A stretch of DNA of 64,000 bases from Clostridia bacterium (GCA_017613735.1 JAGADF010000009.1:186001-250000); one strand, 5' to 3'. Positions 23,561 to 32,558 are shown, counted from the stretch's first letter. Notes: generated from the letters alone by a model not told the origin. Numbers and translations: made by a program.

Positions 23561-24463
23561 ATGAAAAAATCAATTATTATTCTATGTTTATTATTGCTTG
23601 TTTTAATTGCTGGATGTACGGTGAAAGAAGAAAATCCTACAATTGACGAAAGCGATTTGTCAACTACTATTGACGCGCAGCCCGAGCCTGTCAACTCCCC
23701 AAAGGGAAAAAAGGTAAATGAAACTGTCGAATACAGCGTAATTGACCCCGAAAATAATAGGGGATTGAGCACAGAAAAAATCTCACACAGTTACGGCGTG
23801 GCAAAGGACGGCAAACCTAATCAAATCTCGGTTAATTTCCAGAATATGTTTGACGAAAAAGGCTGGAACGCGGTCTGCTACGATAATAAATCAAACGATA
23901 AAAGGCTTTATCTGACTTTTGACTGCGGCTACGAAAACGGAAACACCGAAAAAATACTTGACGTTTTAAAAGATAAAAAAGTCCCTGCGGCATTTTTCTG
24001 TACGCTTTATGAGGTTAAAGAGAATAAAGAATTAATTAAAAGAATGATTGACGAAGGTCATATTGTCGGCAATCATTCAAACACTCATCCTTCTTTCGCT
24101 GAGATTTCGAGAACACAGATGATGGAAGAAATTAAAGCGATGGACGATTACCTGAGAACGGAGTTCAATTATTCTTCCGCGTTCTTCAGGTTTCCTAAGG
24201 GAGAATACAGCGAAAATGCAATAGACCTTGTTAATTCACTCGGTTTTAAGTGCGTTTTCTGGTCGTGTTCGTATGCCGACTGGGACGTCAACAAACAAAA
24301 AGGGAGTAAATACGCTTTTGACACGGTGACGTCAAGGCTTCATCCGGGAGCCGTAATTCTTCTTCATTCGGTATCGTCGGACAATGCGGCGGCATTGGGC
24401 GAGATAATAGACACAGCGCGCGAAAAAGGCTACGAGTTCAAATCATTAAATGATTTACCGTAA
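23561..24463 (+). CDS. Polysaccharide deacetylase lipoprotein, PdaA-like
   Basis: 300 aa. Lipoprotein signal with lipobox LIAGC (Cys about 19), then an NodB-type carbohydrate esterase 4 domain (about 100-295): TFDCGYE (catalytic Asp and metal Asp region), NHSNTHPS (metal His pair), RFPKGEYS and the LLHS motif. The sequence between WNAVCYD and LND resembles PdaA, the N-acetylmuramic acid deacetylase needed for muramic-delta-lactam in spore cortex. Whether this organism sporulates is not shown here. There is no SD; it starts 1 bp after the 61-aa ORF. Confidence 0.88.
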   Translation: MKKSIIILCLLLLVLIAGCTVKEENPTIDESDLSTTIDAQPEPVNSPKGKKVNETVEYSVIDPENNRGLSTEKISHSYGVAKDGKPNQISVNFQNMFDEKGWNAVCYDNKSNDKRLYLTFDCGYENGNTEKILDVLKDKKVPAAFFCTLYEVKENKELIKRMIDEGHIVGNHSNTHPSFAEISRTQMMEEIKAMDDYLRTEFNYSSAFFRFPKGEYSENAIDLVNSLGFKCVFWSCSYADWDVNKQKGSKYAFDTVTSRLHPGAVILLHSVSSDNAAALGEIIDTAREKGYEFKSLNDLP

Positions 24464-24468
24464 AGAAA

Positions 24469-24499
24469 AAGCCGTATGTAAAACATACGGCTTCATGTT
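24469..24499. terminator. Bidirectional terminator between the deacetylase gene and ackA
   Basis: Perfect 11-bp stem AAGCCGTATGT / ACATACGGCTT with a 3-nt loop; A-rich before and T-rich after, between converging genes. Confidence 0.88.
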
Positions 24500-24509
24500 T
24501 TGTTGTTAA

Positions 24510-25712
24510 TTAAAGAGCGTTTACAATAGCAAGCGTATCTCTTGCGATAACGAGTTCTTCGTTTGTAGGAATTACAAAGAGCTTAACCTTTGAGCCTTCA
24601 ACGGAGAATTCGACTTCTTTACCCCTGCAGTTGTTCTTTTCTTCGTCAACCTTTGTGCCGAGGAATTCGAGCTGCTTGCCGACTCTTGTTCTGTACTGAG
24701 GATTGTTTTCGCCGATACCGCCGGTAAATACTACGGCGTCAACTCCGCCCATGGCCGCGGCGAAACCTCCGATATACTTGGTGAGCTGATGGCAGAGCAT
24801 TGATTCAACAAGCTTTGCTCTCTCGTCGCCCTCTTTTGCTCTCTGCTCGATAGTGCGGTTGTCGCTCGTTCCCGCGAGACCGAGCATACCGCTCTTTTTA
24901 TTCATAAGGTTGTCCATTTCCTTGGGAGTGAGGTTATGCTCTTCCATAATGGTCGTAACAATAGCGGGGTCAATCGAGCCGCAACGCGTTCCCATAAGAA
25001 TACCTTCAAGAGGAGTTAAGCCCATTGTTGTATCAAAGCACTTGCCGTCTTTTACAGCCGAAATTGAAGAGCCGTTACCGAGGTGGCAGGTGACAATTTT
25101 AGTTCCCTCTGCCTTACCGCCGAGAAGCTCAATGCAACGTCCCGAAACGAATCTGTGGCTGGTGCCGTGGAAACCGTATCTGCGTATACCGTCTTTTTCG
25201 TAATATTCATAGGGGAGAGCGTACATATAAGCGTAATCGGGCATTGTCTGATGGAAACCCGTATCAAATACTGCGACCTGAGGAACGCTCATAATGCCTT
25301 CGCAGGCTTCAATGCCCTTAAGGTTTGCGGGGTTATGAAGCGGACCGAATTTAAAGCATTCTTTGATAGTTTCCTTAACCTTTTCCGTAACAAGAACCGA
25401 AGCCGAGAACTTTTCGCCGCCGTGAAGAACTCTGTGACCTACTGCGCCGATTTCATCCATTGAAGCTATAACTCCGTGCGTTTTGTCGACAAGAGTGTCA
25501 AGAACAAGCTGAATTGCAGCGCTGTGGTCGGGCATGGCGTAAGGCATCTTTTTGATGTTCTTTGATTCGTCATCATCGACCTTGTGCGTAAACGTAGCGT
25601 TATCGTCGCCTATCTGTTCGCAGATTCCTTTTGCAAGCAGGTGTTCGTTTTCCATATCAATAAGCTGATATTTAAGAGATGAGCTGCCTGCGTTGATTAC
25701 GAGAATTTTCAT
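24510..25712 (-). CDS. ackA: Acetate kinase
   Basis: 400 aa, normal length. Makes ATP and acetate from acetyl phosphate, the last step of fermentative acetate formation. Motifs: NAGSSSLKYQL N terminus, GHRVLHGGEKF, FDTGFHQTMP, HGTSHRFV, TCHLGNGSS, GTRCGSIDPA, GGIGEN. SD AAAGGAGAG precedes the ATG. Transcribed alone from a near-consensus promoter. pta is not adjacent here. Confidence 0.98.
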   Translation of the reverse strand: MKILVINAGSSSLKYQLIDMENEHLLAKGICEQIGDDNATFTHKVDDDESKNIKKMPYAMPDHSAAIQLVLDTLVDKTHGVIASMDEIGAVGHRVLHGGEKFSASVLVTEKVKETIKECFKFGPLHNPANLKGIEACEGIMSVPQVAVFDTGFHQTMPDYAYMYALPYEYYEKDGIRRYGFHGTSHRFVSGRCIELLGGKAEGTKIVTCHLGNGSSISAVKDGKCFDTTMGLTPLEGILMGTRCGSIDPAIVTTIMEEHNLTPKEMDNLMNKKSGMLGLAGTSDNRTIEQRAKEGDERAKLVESMLCHQLTKYIGGFAAAMGGVDAVVFTGGIGENNPQYRTRVGKQLEFLGTKVDEEKNNCRGKEVEFSVEGSKVKLFVIPTNEELVIARDTLAIVNAL

Positions 25713-25762
25713 TGTTACTCTCCTTTTGAAAAAAATACTTGTTTACTTTTATTAACTGTTAT

Positions 25763-25791
25763 ATTATATACTTATAAAGTATATTTTTCAA
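25763..25791 (-). promoter_or_regulatory. ackA promoter
   Basis: On the minus strand TTGAAA, 17-bp spacer, TATAAT, 50 bp upstream of the ackA start. Confidence 0.85.
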
Positions 25792-25813
25792 GATGTTTCG
25801 GGAGATTTTATTT

Positions 25814-26992
25814 ATGCGCATTTGTGGAATTGTCGCCGAATACAATCCGTTCCATAACGGACATAAATATCTTATTGAAAAAATCCGTGAAAGCGGGTTT
25901 GATTGCATTGTTGCCGTAATGAGCGGAAACTTTGTTCAGCGCGGCGAATCGGCCGTAATTGAAAAGCATCTTCGGGCAAATCAGGCGTTGTTAAACGGCG
26001 TCGACCTCGTTATTGAACTGCCTACGCCTTTTGCCGTTTCGTCAGCCGAAAAATTCGCGCTCGGCTCGGTTGGCATACTTGATTCGCTCGGAGTTGTCGA
26101 TTCGCTTTGTTTCGGCAGTGAATGCGGGAATATCGACGTTTTGGAAAAAATCGCGGATTTGAATACTAAGGGAATAATTAATAAATATCTTAATGACGGA
26201 ATTACCTATGCTCAGGCGTTTGAAAAATTAGTTGAAAATGACCTTGGAAGCGAGTATTCGTCCGTTTTGTCAAATCCTAACAACATTCTCGGAATTGAGT
26301 ATATAAAGGCTCTTAACGCCCTTAAAAGCGATATAAAGCCATTTACGGTTCAAAGATACGGCGTTTCACATGATTCGGACGAACCGGAAGGGGAGTATTG
26401 CTCGGCTTCGTATATACGAAACAACATAAACAATAACTGTATTTGCGATTATATGCCGGATTCTGCTTATGAGATAATCAAAAAAGCTGTTTCGGACAGA
26501 ATCTGTCCCGTTTCTCTTTCAAACAATGAAAGACAGATTCTTTCATATCTCAGGCGTTTCGACAGGGATTACTTTTCGTCGCTTCCCGATATAAGCGAGG
26601 GAATTGAAAACCGTCTTTGTTCTTCTGTCAGGGAGGCTTGCTCGCTTGAAGAGCTTTATACTCTTGTGAAAACCAAAAGATATACAATGGCGCGCGTCAA
26701 GAGGCTTGTTTTAAGCGCGTATCTCGGCATAACTTCCGACTTTAGCGATTCTTTGCCGCCGTATATTAAAGTTCTCGGCTTTAATGACAGAGGACGTGAA
26801 GTATTGAAAATATCAAAGGAAAAAGTAAAAAAGCCCGTTCTTACGCTTGCGTCTGAGTTTTATTCAGCTGATGAAATGTGTAAAAAGTTTTATGAACTTG
26901 AATGCCGTGCTACTGATTTATATTTTACGCTTACGCCCGAAATCCTTCCGTGTGGAAGGGAGCAAACGGAGAACGCGGTTATTATCAAATAG
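25814..26992 (+). CDS. tmcAL: tRNA(Met) cytidine acetate ligase TmcAL
   Basis: 392 aa, formerly YlbM. Uses acetate and ATP (through acetyl-AMP) to form N4-acetylcytidine at the wobble base of elongator tRNA-Met. Nucleotidyltransferase-type HxGH: AEYNPFHNGHKYLI near 9-22, then VMSGNFVQRGE and the ELPTPFAVSSAEKFA segment. I chose ATG 25814 with GGGAG 10 bp upstream; an in-frame ATG at 25793 lies 1 bp from the ackA -35 and has no SD. It is divergent from ackA, both enzymes sharing acetate as metabolite. Confidence 0.93.
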   Translation: MRICGIVAEYNPFHNGHKYLIEKIRESGFDCIVAVMSGNFVQRGESAVIEKHLRANQALLNGVDLVIELPTPFAVSSAEKFALGSVGILDSLGVVDSLCFGSECGNIDVLEKIADLNTKGIINKYLNDGITYAQAFEKLVENDLGSEYSSVLSNPNNILGIEYIKALNALKSDIKPFTVQRYGVSHDSDEPEGEYCSASYIRNNINNNCICDYMPDSAYEIIKKAVSDRICPVSLSNNERQILSYLRRFDRDYFSSLPDISEGIENRLCSSVREACSLEELYTLVKTKRYTMARVKRLVLSAYLGITSDFSDSLPPYIKVLGFNDRGREVLKISKEKVKKPVLTLASEFYSADEMCKKFYELECRATDLYFTLTPEILPCGREQTENAVIIK

Positions 26993-27002
26993 TCTTATTC
27001 GC

Positions 27003-27031
27003 TTGATTATTTCCTCAAAAAATTGTATAAT
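27003..27031 (+). promoter_or_regulatory. Promoter of the baiN-like to ispH-rpsA operon
   Basis: TTGATT, 17-bp spacer, TATAAT, 33 bp before the first gene of a five-gene run. Confidence 0.82.
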
Positions 27032-27064
27032 AAAATTCAATGATTTTTTGAAAGGAGTAGTCGT

Positions 27065-28297
27065 ATGTCAAAGAGCGTAATTGTTATCGGCGCGGGCGCG
27101 TCGGGGCTTATGGCGGCAGGTTTTGCGGCGAAAAACGGCAATACGGTTACTCTTATTGAAAGAAACGACAAGGTCGGCAGAAAGCTTATGATTACGGGCA
27201 AGGGCAGGTGTAATGTTACAAACGCCTGTACAATGCTCAACGAGCTTATTGAAAACGTACCTGTTAACGGCAGGTTTTTATATACCGCTTTTTCCCGTTT
27301 TATGCCAAGTGATACAATGGATTTTTTCGAGTCTCTCGGTGTACCGCTTAAAATCGAAAGGGGCAACAGGGTTTTTCCCGTTTCGGACAAGTCGGTTGAT
27401 ATCGTCGATGCTCTTAACGGTTTTGTAAAATCAAACGGCGTTAAAAGAATAACCGAGCGCGTAACCTCGCTTATTATAGAAAACGGTGAAATAAAAGGCG
27501 TTAAATGCGAAAACGGCAATGAGTATTTTGCGGACGCCGTTATAGTTGCAACCGGCGGTAAATCTTATCCTCAGACCGGCTCGACCGGCGACGGCTATAA
27601 TTTCGCGCGTCAGGCAGGTCATACGGTTATAAATCCAAAGCCTTCTCTTGTTCCTCTTGAATGTCACAAGGGATTCTGTTCAAGGCTTATGGGCCTTACG
27701 CTGAAGAATATCGCAATTACGGTTTACGATAATGAGAAATTCCGTGAGATATATTCGGATTTCGGCGAACTGCTTTTTACTCATTTCGGAGTTTCGGGCC
27801 CCGTTGTTTTAAGCGCGTCAAGTCATATCCGCGATATGAAAAGCGGAAGATATGAATTACATATTGATTTAAAGCCCGCTCTTTCGTCTGAACAGCTTGA
27901 CAAAAGACTTTTAAGAGAGTTTAAAGAGAATCCGTCAAAGGCGTATATTAATATAATGAATTCGCTTCTTCCGAAATCGCTTGTACCCGTATTTGTCGGC
28001 TTGACGGGAATTCATCCCGCAACAAAGGCAAATCAGGTTACAAAGGAAATGCGGTATGAAATTATTAATCTTTTAAAGGATTTCAAGCTTACAATTACCG
28101 ATTTCCGTCCAATTGACGAGGCAGTCGTAACCTCGGGCGGAGTTGAGGTTAAGGAAATTAATCCCAAAACAATGGAATCCAAACTTTGCAAAGGGTTGTA
28201 TTTCTGCGGCGAGGTAATTGACGTTGATGCTTATACCGGCGGGTTTAATTTACAGATTGCTTTTTCGACGGGCTTTCTTGCGGGTAACAGCGTATGA
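27065..28297 (+). CDS. Flavoprotein of the HI0933/BaiN family
   Basis: 410 aa. FAD/NAD(P)-binding Rossmann start VIGAGASGLMAA, then KLMITGKGRCNVTN, the ATGGKSYPQTGSTGDG motif and the C-terminal GEVIDVDAYTGGFNLQIAFSTG FAD motif, all typical of the HI0933 (YhiN/BaiN) oxidoreductases. One member, BaiN, acts on bile acids, but most family members have no proven substrate, so the symbol is not used. First gene of the operon, SD GAAAGGAG. Confidence 0.9.
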   Translation: MSKSVIVIGAGASGLMAAGFAAKNGNTVTLIERNDKVGRKLMITGKGRCNVTNACTMLNELIENVPVNGRFLYTAFSRFMPSDTMDFFESLGVPLKIERGNRVFPVSDKSVDIVDALNGFVKSNGVKRITERVTSLIIENGEIKGVKCENGNEYFADAVIVATGGKSYPQTGSTGDGYNFARQAGHTVINPKPSLVPLECHKGFCSRLMGLTLKNIAITVYDNEKFREIYSDFGELLFTHFGVSGPVVLSASSHIRDMKSGRYELHIDLKPALSSEQLDKRLLREFKENPSKAYINIMNSLLPKSLVPVFVGLTGIHPATKANQVTKEMRYEIINLLKDFKLTITDFRPIDEAVVTSGGVEVKEINPKTMESKLCKGLYFCGEVIDVDAYTGGFNLQIAFSTGFLAGNSV

Positions 28298-29067
28298 AAG
28301 AGATAATCGATAAAGGTAAAAGCTTTGACTGGGGTTTTTCCTCCGACAGTTATGCTAAATACCGTGATATTTATCCCGAAAAAATGTTTGACGAGTTTTA
28401 CCGTCTCGGTTTCGGCGGTAAAGATAAAACAAACCTTGATATCGGTACGGGTACGGGCGTAATTCCGCGCTTTATGTCCCGTTTCGGCGGAAAGTATTGC
28501 GGCATTGATATATCTGATAATCAGCTGTCAAAGGCCGAGGAATTATCAAAAGGACTTAATATTGAATATAGAGTCGGCGTTGCCGAAAGTATACCTTTTG
28601 ACAACTGCAAGTTTGATTCTGTAAGCGCAGTTCAGTGCTGGCGGTATTTTGACAAAGAAAAAGCCGTTCCCGAAATCCGGAGAGTGCTTAAAGACAAAGG
28701 CGTTCTGGTTATTGCCTATATGCAGTGGCTTCCGAAGCAGTCGGCTATAATTGATAAATCACTTAATCTTGTTAAAAAGTATAATCCGAGCTGGGATTGC
28801 TTCGGCGACAGGATTAAGGTCAAGGATTCGTCCTTTAAACTTGACGGTTTTATTAAAAAAGAATTTCTTGAGTTCGATTGCGATATTCCTTTTACTTACG
28901 AAAGCTGGAACGGCCGTATGTTGGCTTGCAGAGGCGTTGAACCGTCGCTTTCGGCTGAAGAGGTAAAAAGATTTTCGGATGAACATCTTAAAATGCTTAA
29001 AAATCTGACGGATGACAAATTTACCTTGAAGCATCAGGTTGCAATCTTTTGCTTTGAGAAAAGATAA
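28294..29067 (+). CDS. Class I SAM-dependent methyltransferase
   Basis: 257 aa. Motif I LDIGTGTGVIPR near 49-60, acidic GIDIS loop near 72, motif with AESIPFDNCKFDSVSAVQ near 97, and VLKDKGVLVI post-motif. Methyltransf_11-like fold. It overlaps the flavoprotein gene by 4 bp and lies 12 bp before cmk. Substrate unknown; the context gives no clue. Confidence 0.85.
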   Translation: MKEIIDKGKSFDWGFSSDSYAKYRDIYPEKMFDEFYRLGFGGKDKTNLDIGTGTGVIPRFMSRFGGKYCGIDISDNQLSKAEELSKGLNIEYRVGVAESIPFDNCKFDSVSAVQCWRYFDKEKAVPEIRRVLKDKGVLVIAYMQWLPKQSAIIDKSLNLVKKYNPSWDCFGDRIKVKDSSFKLDGFIKKEFLEFDCDIPFTYESWNGRMLACRGVEPSLSAEEVKRFSDEHLKMLKNLTDDKFTLKHQVAIFCFEKR

Positions 29068-29079
29068 AGGAGAATTATT

Positions 29080-29742
29080 ATGATAAATATTGCTATTGAC
29101 GGCCCCGGCGGCGCAGGTAAAAGCACTATAGCAAAGGCTGCCGCAAAGGAGCTCGGTTACATTTATGTCGATACCGGCGCGCTTTACCGTTCGGTAGGTC
29201 TTTACGCCTTGAGAAAAGATGTCAAAACCGATTCTGCGGATGAGGTCGTTCCGCTTCTTAAGGAGATTACGGTTGAGCTTAAGTTTATTGACGGTTCACA
29301 GAGGGTTTTCCTCAACGGCGAGGACGTTTCCGAAGAAATAAGAACTCCCGAGGCTTCCATGGCCGCGTCCAACGTTTCCGCAATTCAGGCTGTAAGGGAT
29401 TTCCTCTTTGATTTGCAAAGAGATATCGCGAAAGCAAATAACTGCATTATGGACGGCAGAGATATCGGCACGGTAGTTCTTCCCGACGCGCAGGTAAAGA
29501 TTTTCCTTACCGCCTCCGCGGAAGAAAGAGCGAAAAGACGTTATATTCAGCTTACCGAAAAAGGGCAGGAAGTTAATTATGAGGATGTACTCAAAGAGCT
29601 TCAGGAACGCGATTATCAGGATTCTCACCGCGAAATTGCGCCTTTAAAACCCGCTGACGATTCGGTAATAGTCGATACTACGGAAATAAATCTTGAACAG
29701 TCAATTGACACTGTTGTCAATGTCATCAGGGAGAGAATTTAA
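29080..29742 (+). CDS. cmk: Cytidylate kinase
   Basis: 220 aa. Phosphorylates CMP and dCMP. P-loop DGPGGAGKST at 6-15, DTGALYR, DGRDIGTVVLPDA near 122, and RRYIQLTEKGQ lid segment. SD AAAGGAG precedes the ATG. cmk, plsC and ispH-rpsA in this order are a frequent Clostridia arrangement. Confidence 0.97.
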   Translation: MINIAIDGPGGAGKSTIAKAAAKELGYIYVDTGALYRSVGLYALRKDVKTDSADEVVPLLKEITVELKFIDGSQRVFLNGEDVSEEIRTPEASMAASNVSAIQAVRDFLFDLQRDIAKANNCIMDGRDIGTVVLPDAQVKIFLTASAEERAKRRYIQLTEKGQEVNYEDVLKELQERDYQDSHREIAPLKPADDSVIVDTTEINLEQSIDTVVNVIRERI

Positions 29743-30377
29743 TGGCTAATAAATTTGATTATTCCTCATTTCGGAATTACAAATTTCAGGATGCAATAAG
29801 ACCGCTCGGACACTTTATCTGCAAGGTTATTCTTCATACAAGCTATAAGGGGCAGGAAAATATACCGGCTGATAAAAGTCCCGTCATCTTTTGTCCTAAT
29901 CATATTTCCGCAAAGGACCCCATTGTTGTTGCTATGGGGACTAAAAAGCGCGTTCATTTTATGGCTAAGGAAGAGCTGTTCAAGAACCCTATTGTTGCTT
30001 TGCTTTTAAAGCATAACAACTCTTTCCCTGTAAGCCGCGGCAAAATGGACGTTGACGCCGTTAAGTATTCGGTTGAACTTGTTAATCACGGAAGAGATTT
30101 CGGAATCTTTCCCGAGGGTACGCGTTCAAAGGACGGCAAACCGAAAAACGGTAAAAACGGCGCGGCATACATTGCTAAAAAAACGGGCGCGGATATTATT
30201 CCCGTCGCCATCTGCAAACATAATGACGGTAAGAAGATTACAGTTGTTTACGGCAAGCCGATTAAAAACAGCGAGCTTGGCTTTACCGAGTCCAAAAGCA
30301 AATCCGAGCTTAATGCCGCTACCGAAAGAATTATGAACGAAATTACTTCATTGTGGGAGGAAGAGCTTTGCAAATAA
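29742..30377 (+). CDS. plsC: 1-acyl-sn-glycerol-3-phosphate acyltransferase
   Basis: 211-aa LPLAT enzyme that acylates lysophosphatidic acid at the membrane. Motif I NHISAKDP (His-x4-Asp) near residue 50, motif III FPEGTRSKDGKPKNGKNGA near 121, and the VPVAI-like motif IIPVAICK. Start ATG overlaps the cmk stop by one base (TAATG). It overlaps ispH-rpsA by 10 bp. Confidence 0.94.
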   Translation: MANKFDYSSFRNYKFQDAIRPLGHFICKVILHTSYKGQENIPADKSPVIFCPNHISAKDPIVVAMGTKKRVHFMAKEELFKNPIVALLLKHNNSFPVSRGKMDVDAVKYSVELVNHGRDFGIFPEGTRSKDGKPKNGKNGAAYIAKKTGADIIPVAICKHNDGKKITVVYGKPIKNSELGFTESKSKSELNAATERIMNEITSLWEEELCK

Positions 30378-32542
30378 CTCTTGCAAAAACCGCAGGCTTC
30401 TGCTTCGGCGTTGACAGAGCCGTGAATATGCTTTATTCTCTTGTGGACGAGGGTAAAAAGGTTTGTACTTTAGGACCGATTATTCATAATCCGTCCGTTA
30501 TTTCCGACCTTGAAAACAGGGGAGTTAAGATTATAGAAAATCCTTCACAGGCAACAAAGGATTCGCTTATTGTTATAAGAACTCACGGCGTCACGAAGGA
30601 AACGCTTGAAAGCATTAATTCAAGCGGCATTGATTATTGCAACGCAACCTGCCCGTTTGTAACAAAAATCCATAAAATTGTTTCCGAAAACTCGAGTGAG
30701 GAAACGGTTGTTCTTATTGCGGGCGACGGTTCGCATCCCGAGGTTGTCGGCATAAGAAGCTATTGTAACGGCGACTCTTTTGTTTTTAAAAACGAAGAAG
30801 AGCTTGACGAAATACTTAAAAATAACGATTTTTCCGAAAAAAAAGACGTAATTTTGGTCTCACAGACCACTTTTAGTGTCAATGAATGGAAAAAATGTGA
30901 AAAAAAATTAAAATTATTGTATACAAATGCAATTATTTTTGATACAATATGTAATGCTACCGAAGAAAGGCAGAAGGAAGCCAATGAACTGTCACTGACA
31001 AATGACGCTATGATTATTGTCGGCGGCAGGACAAGCTCCAACACCGCTAAGTTAAAAGCAGTGTGTGAAAAAAACTGTCCAACTTTTTTAATAGAAACGG
31101 CGAAAGAGCTTAAAAACATTGACTTTTCTTCGTTCAATTCGGTTGGCGTGACCGCGGGCGCTTCGACGCCCGACGGCGTAATCAAGGAGGTATTATCAAT
31201 CATGTCCGAAATCAAAAACGAACAAACAACTGAAGTAAAGGAGGAGCCTATTTCTGCAGTCGACGGAGATACGAGCTTTGAGGCAATGCTTGAAGAAAAT
31301 CTTGAAGCAATGAACTCTGATCAAAAAGTAGTTGGCGTTGTCGTTGGCATTTCGGCTACAGAGATACAGCTCGACATCGGTAGAAAGCAGACCGGCTATC
31401 TGCCCTTCAACGAGTACAGCAACGACCCCACAGTTGATCCCAGAGACGAGGTTAAGGTCGGCGATGAGATTAATCTTATCATTATGAAGACCAATGATGC
31501 CGAAGGCACGATTACTCTTTCAAAGAAGAGATATGACGCCGCTAAGGTTTGGGAAGACCTCGCAGCAGACGAAGACAAAATCTATGAAGGCAAGGTCACC
31601 GATATTGTCGGCGACGGCAAGGGACTCTTTGTTGCCGCTAACGGCTTCAGGGCATTCATTCCCGCTTCGCTTGCAAAGGCTAACAGAAACGATTCTCTTG
31701 AGGATATGCTCAAGACCGAAGTCAAGTTCAGAATTATTGAAGTTGACAAGAGACGCAGAAGAGTTGTCGGTTCAATCCGCGCTCTGCTTTCAGACGCACG
31801 CAGAGAAGCCCGTGAAAAGTTCTGGGCTGAGGCTGAGGTTAACCAGGTTTATACCGGTACAGTCAGAAGCCTTACCAATTACGGCGCATTTGTTGACCTG
31901 GGCGGCGTTGACGGTATGATACATATTTCCGAGCTTTCATGGCAGAGAATTAAGCATCCGTCAGAGGTTGTTAACGTAGGCGATACTGTTGAGGTTTATA
32001 TCAAAGCTCTTGATAAGGAAAACAAGAAAGTTTCTCTCGGCTACAAGAAGGTCGAAGATAATCCCTGGGAGATTATGAAGAGAGATTATCCTGTCGGCAG
32101 TGAGGTTGAGGCTACTATTGTCGGTCTTACCACTTTCGGCGCATTCGCTCAGATTATTCCCGGCGTTGACGGTCTTATCCATATTTCACAGATTTCTTAT
32201 TCGCGTATAGGCAAACCCGCCGACGTTCTTAAGATGGGTGAAAAGGTTAAGGTTAAGGTTCTTGAAATAGACGATGAGAAGAAGAGAATTTCTCTTTCTA
32301 TCAAAGCTCTTCTTGATCCTCCGGCAGTAGAAGAAACTCCCGCTGAAGAAGCTCCTGCTGAAGAAGCTCCCGCTGAAGAGGCTCCTGCTGAAGAAGCTTC
32401 CGCTGAAGAGGCTCCTGCTGAAGAAGCTCCCGCTGAGGAAGCTCCCGCTGAGGAAGCTCCTGCTGAAGAAGCTCCTGCTGAAGAAGCACCCGCTGAGGAA
32501 GCTCCTGCTGAGGAAGAAAAAGCCGAAGAAGCTGCCGAATAA
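30368..32542 (+). CDS. ispH: IspH - ribosomal protein S1 fusion protein
   Basis: 724 aa. Residues about 1-275 are 4-hydroxy-3-methylbut-2-enyl diphosphate reductase, the last MEP isoprenoid step: the three [4Fe-4S] cysteines lie in GFCFGVDRA, ATCPFVTK and DTICNAT, with THGVTKET, SQTTFS and TAGASTPD. Residues about 320-650 carry four S1 RNA-binding domains; the last two (YGAFVDL, FGAFAQI) are the best conserved. A (PAEEA)n-like tail of about 65 residues follows. The start is TTG 30368 with GGAGG 7 bp upstream; a GTG at 30353 overlaps that SD. The fusion is known in many Clostridia. An internal SD and ATG at the junction (31202) may allow separate S1 synthesis. Confidence 0.95.
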   Translation: MQITLAKTAGFCFGVDRAVNMLYSLVDEGKKVCTLGPIIHNPSVISDLENRGVKIIENPSQATKDSLIVIRTHGVTKETLESINSSGIDYCNATCPFVTKIHKIVSENSSEETVVLIAGDGSHPEVVGIRSYCNGDSFVFKNEEELDEILKNNDFSEKKDVILVSQTTFSVNEWKKCEKKLKLLYTNAIIFDTICNATEERQKEANELSLTNDAMIIVGGRTSSNTAKLKAVCEKNCPTFLIETAKELKNIDFSSFNSVGVTAGASTPDGVIKEVLSIMSEIKNEQTTEVKEEPISAVDGDTSFEAMLEENLEAMNSDQKVVGVVVGISATEIQLDIGRKQTGYLPFNEYSNDPTVDPRDEVKVGDEINLIIMKTNDAEGTITLSKKRYDAAKVWEDLAADEDKIYEGKVTDIVGDGKGLFVAANGFRAFIPASLAKANRNDSLEDMLKTEVKFRIIEVDKRRRRVVGSIRALLSDARREAREKFWAEAEVNQVYTGTVRSLTNYGAFVDLGGVDGMIHISELSWQRIKHPSEVVNVGDTVEVYIKALDKENKKVSLGYKKVEDNPWEIMKRDYPVGSEVEATIVGLTTFGAFAQIIPGVDGLIHISQISYSRIGKPADVLKMGEKVKVKVLEIDDEKKRISLSIKALLDPPAVEETPAEEAPAEEAPAEEAPAEEASAEEAPAEEAPAEEAPAEEAPAEEAPAEEAPAEEAPAEEEKAEEAAE
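31184..31204 (+). promoter_or_regulatory. Internal ribosome binding site and in-frame ATG at the IspH/S1 junction
   Basis: AAGGAGG at 31184-31190 is followed, 11 bp later, by an in-frame ATG at 31202, exactly between the IspH part and the S1 part. It would give an S1-only product of about 446 aa. Confidence 0.45.
32336..32530 (+). repeat. 15-bp tandem repeat coding the PAEEA tail of the S1 protein
   Basis: About twelve imperfect copies of a 15-bp unit (CCTGCTGAAGAAGCT and synonymous variants) code for Pro-Ala-Glu-Glu-Ala. Third positions vary between copies while the peptide is kept, with one PAEEA-to-SAEEA change. Confidence 0.9.
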
Positions 32543-32558
32543 TCTTCAGGTAAAACTT

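Noticed and set aside
23187-23573. 128-codon minus-strand open frame across tRNA-Leu and the 61-aa ORF.
   Set aside because: It reads through a tRNA gene and its terminator; the plus-strand features explain the sequence.
32301-32530. Regular 15-bp repeats looked at first like a CRISPR or satellite array.
   Set aside because: There are no unique spacers; units are adjacent, in frame with the S1 gene and keep one peptide pattern.
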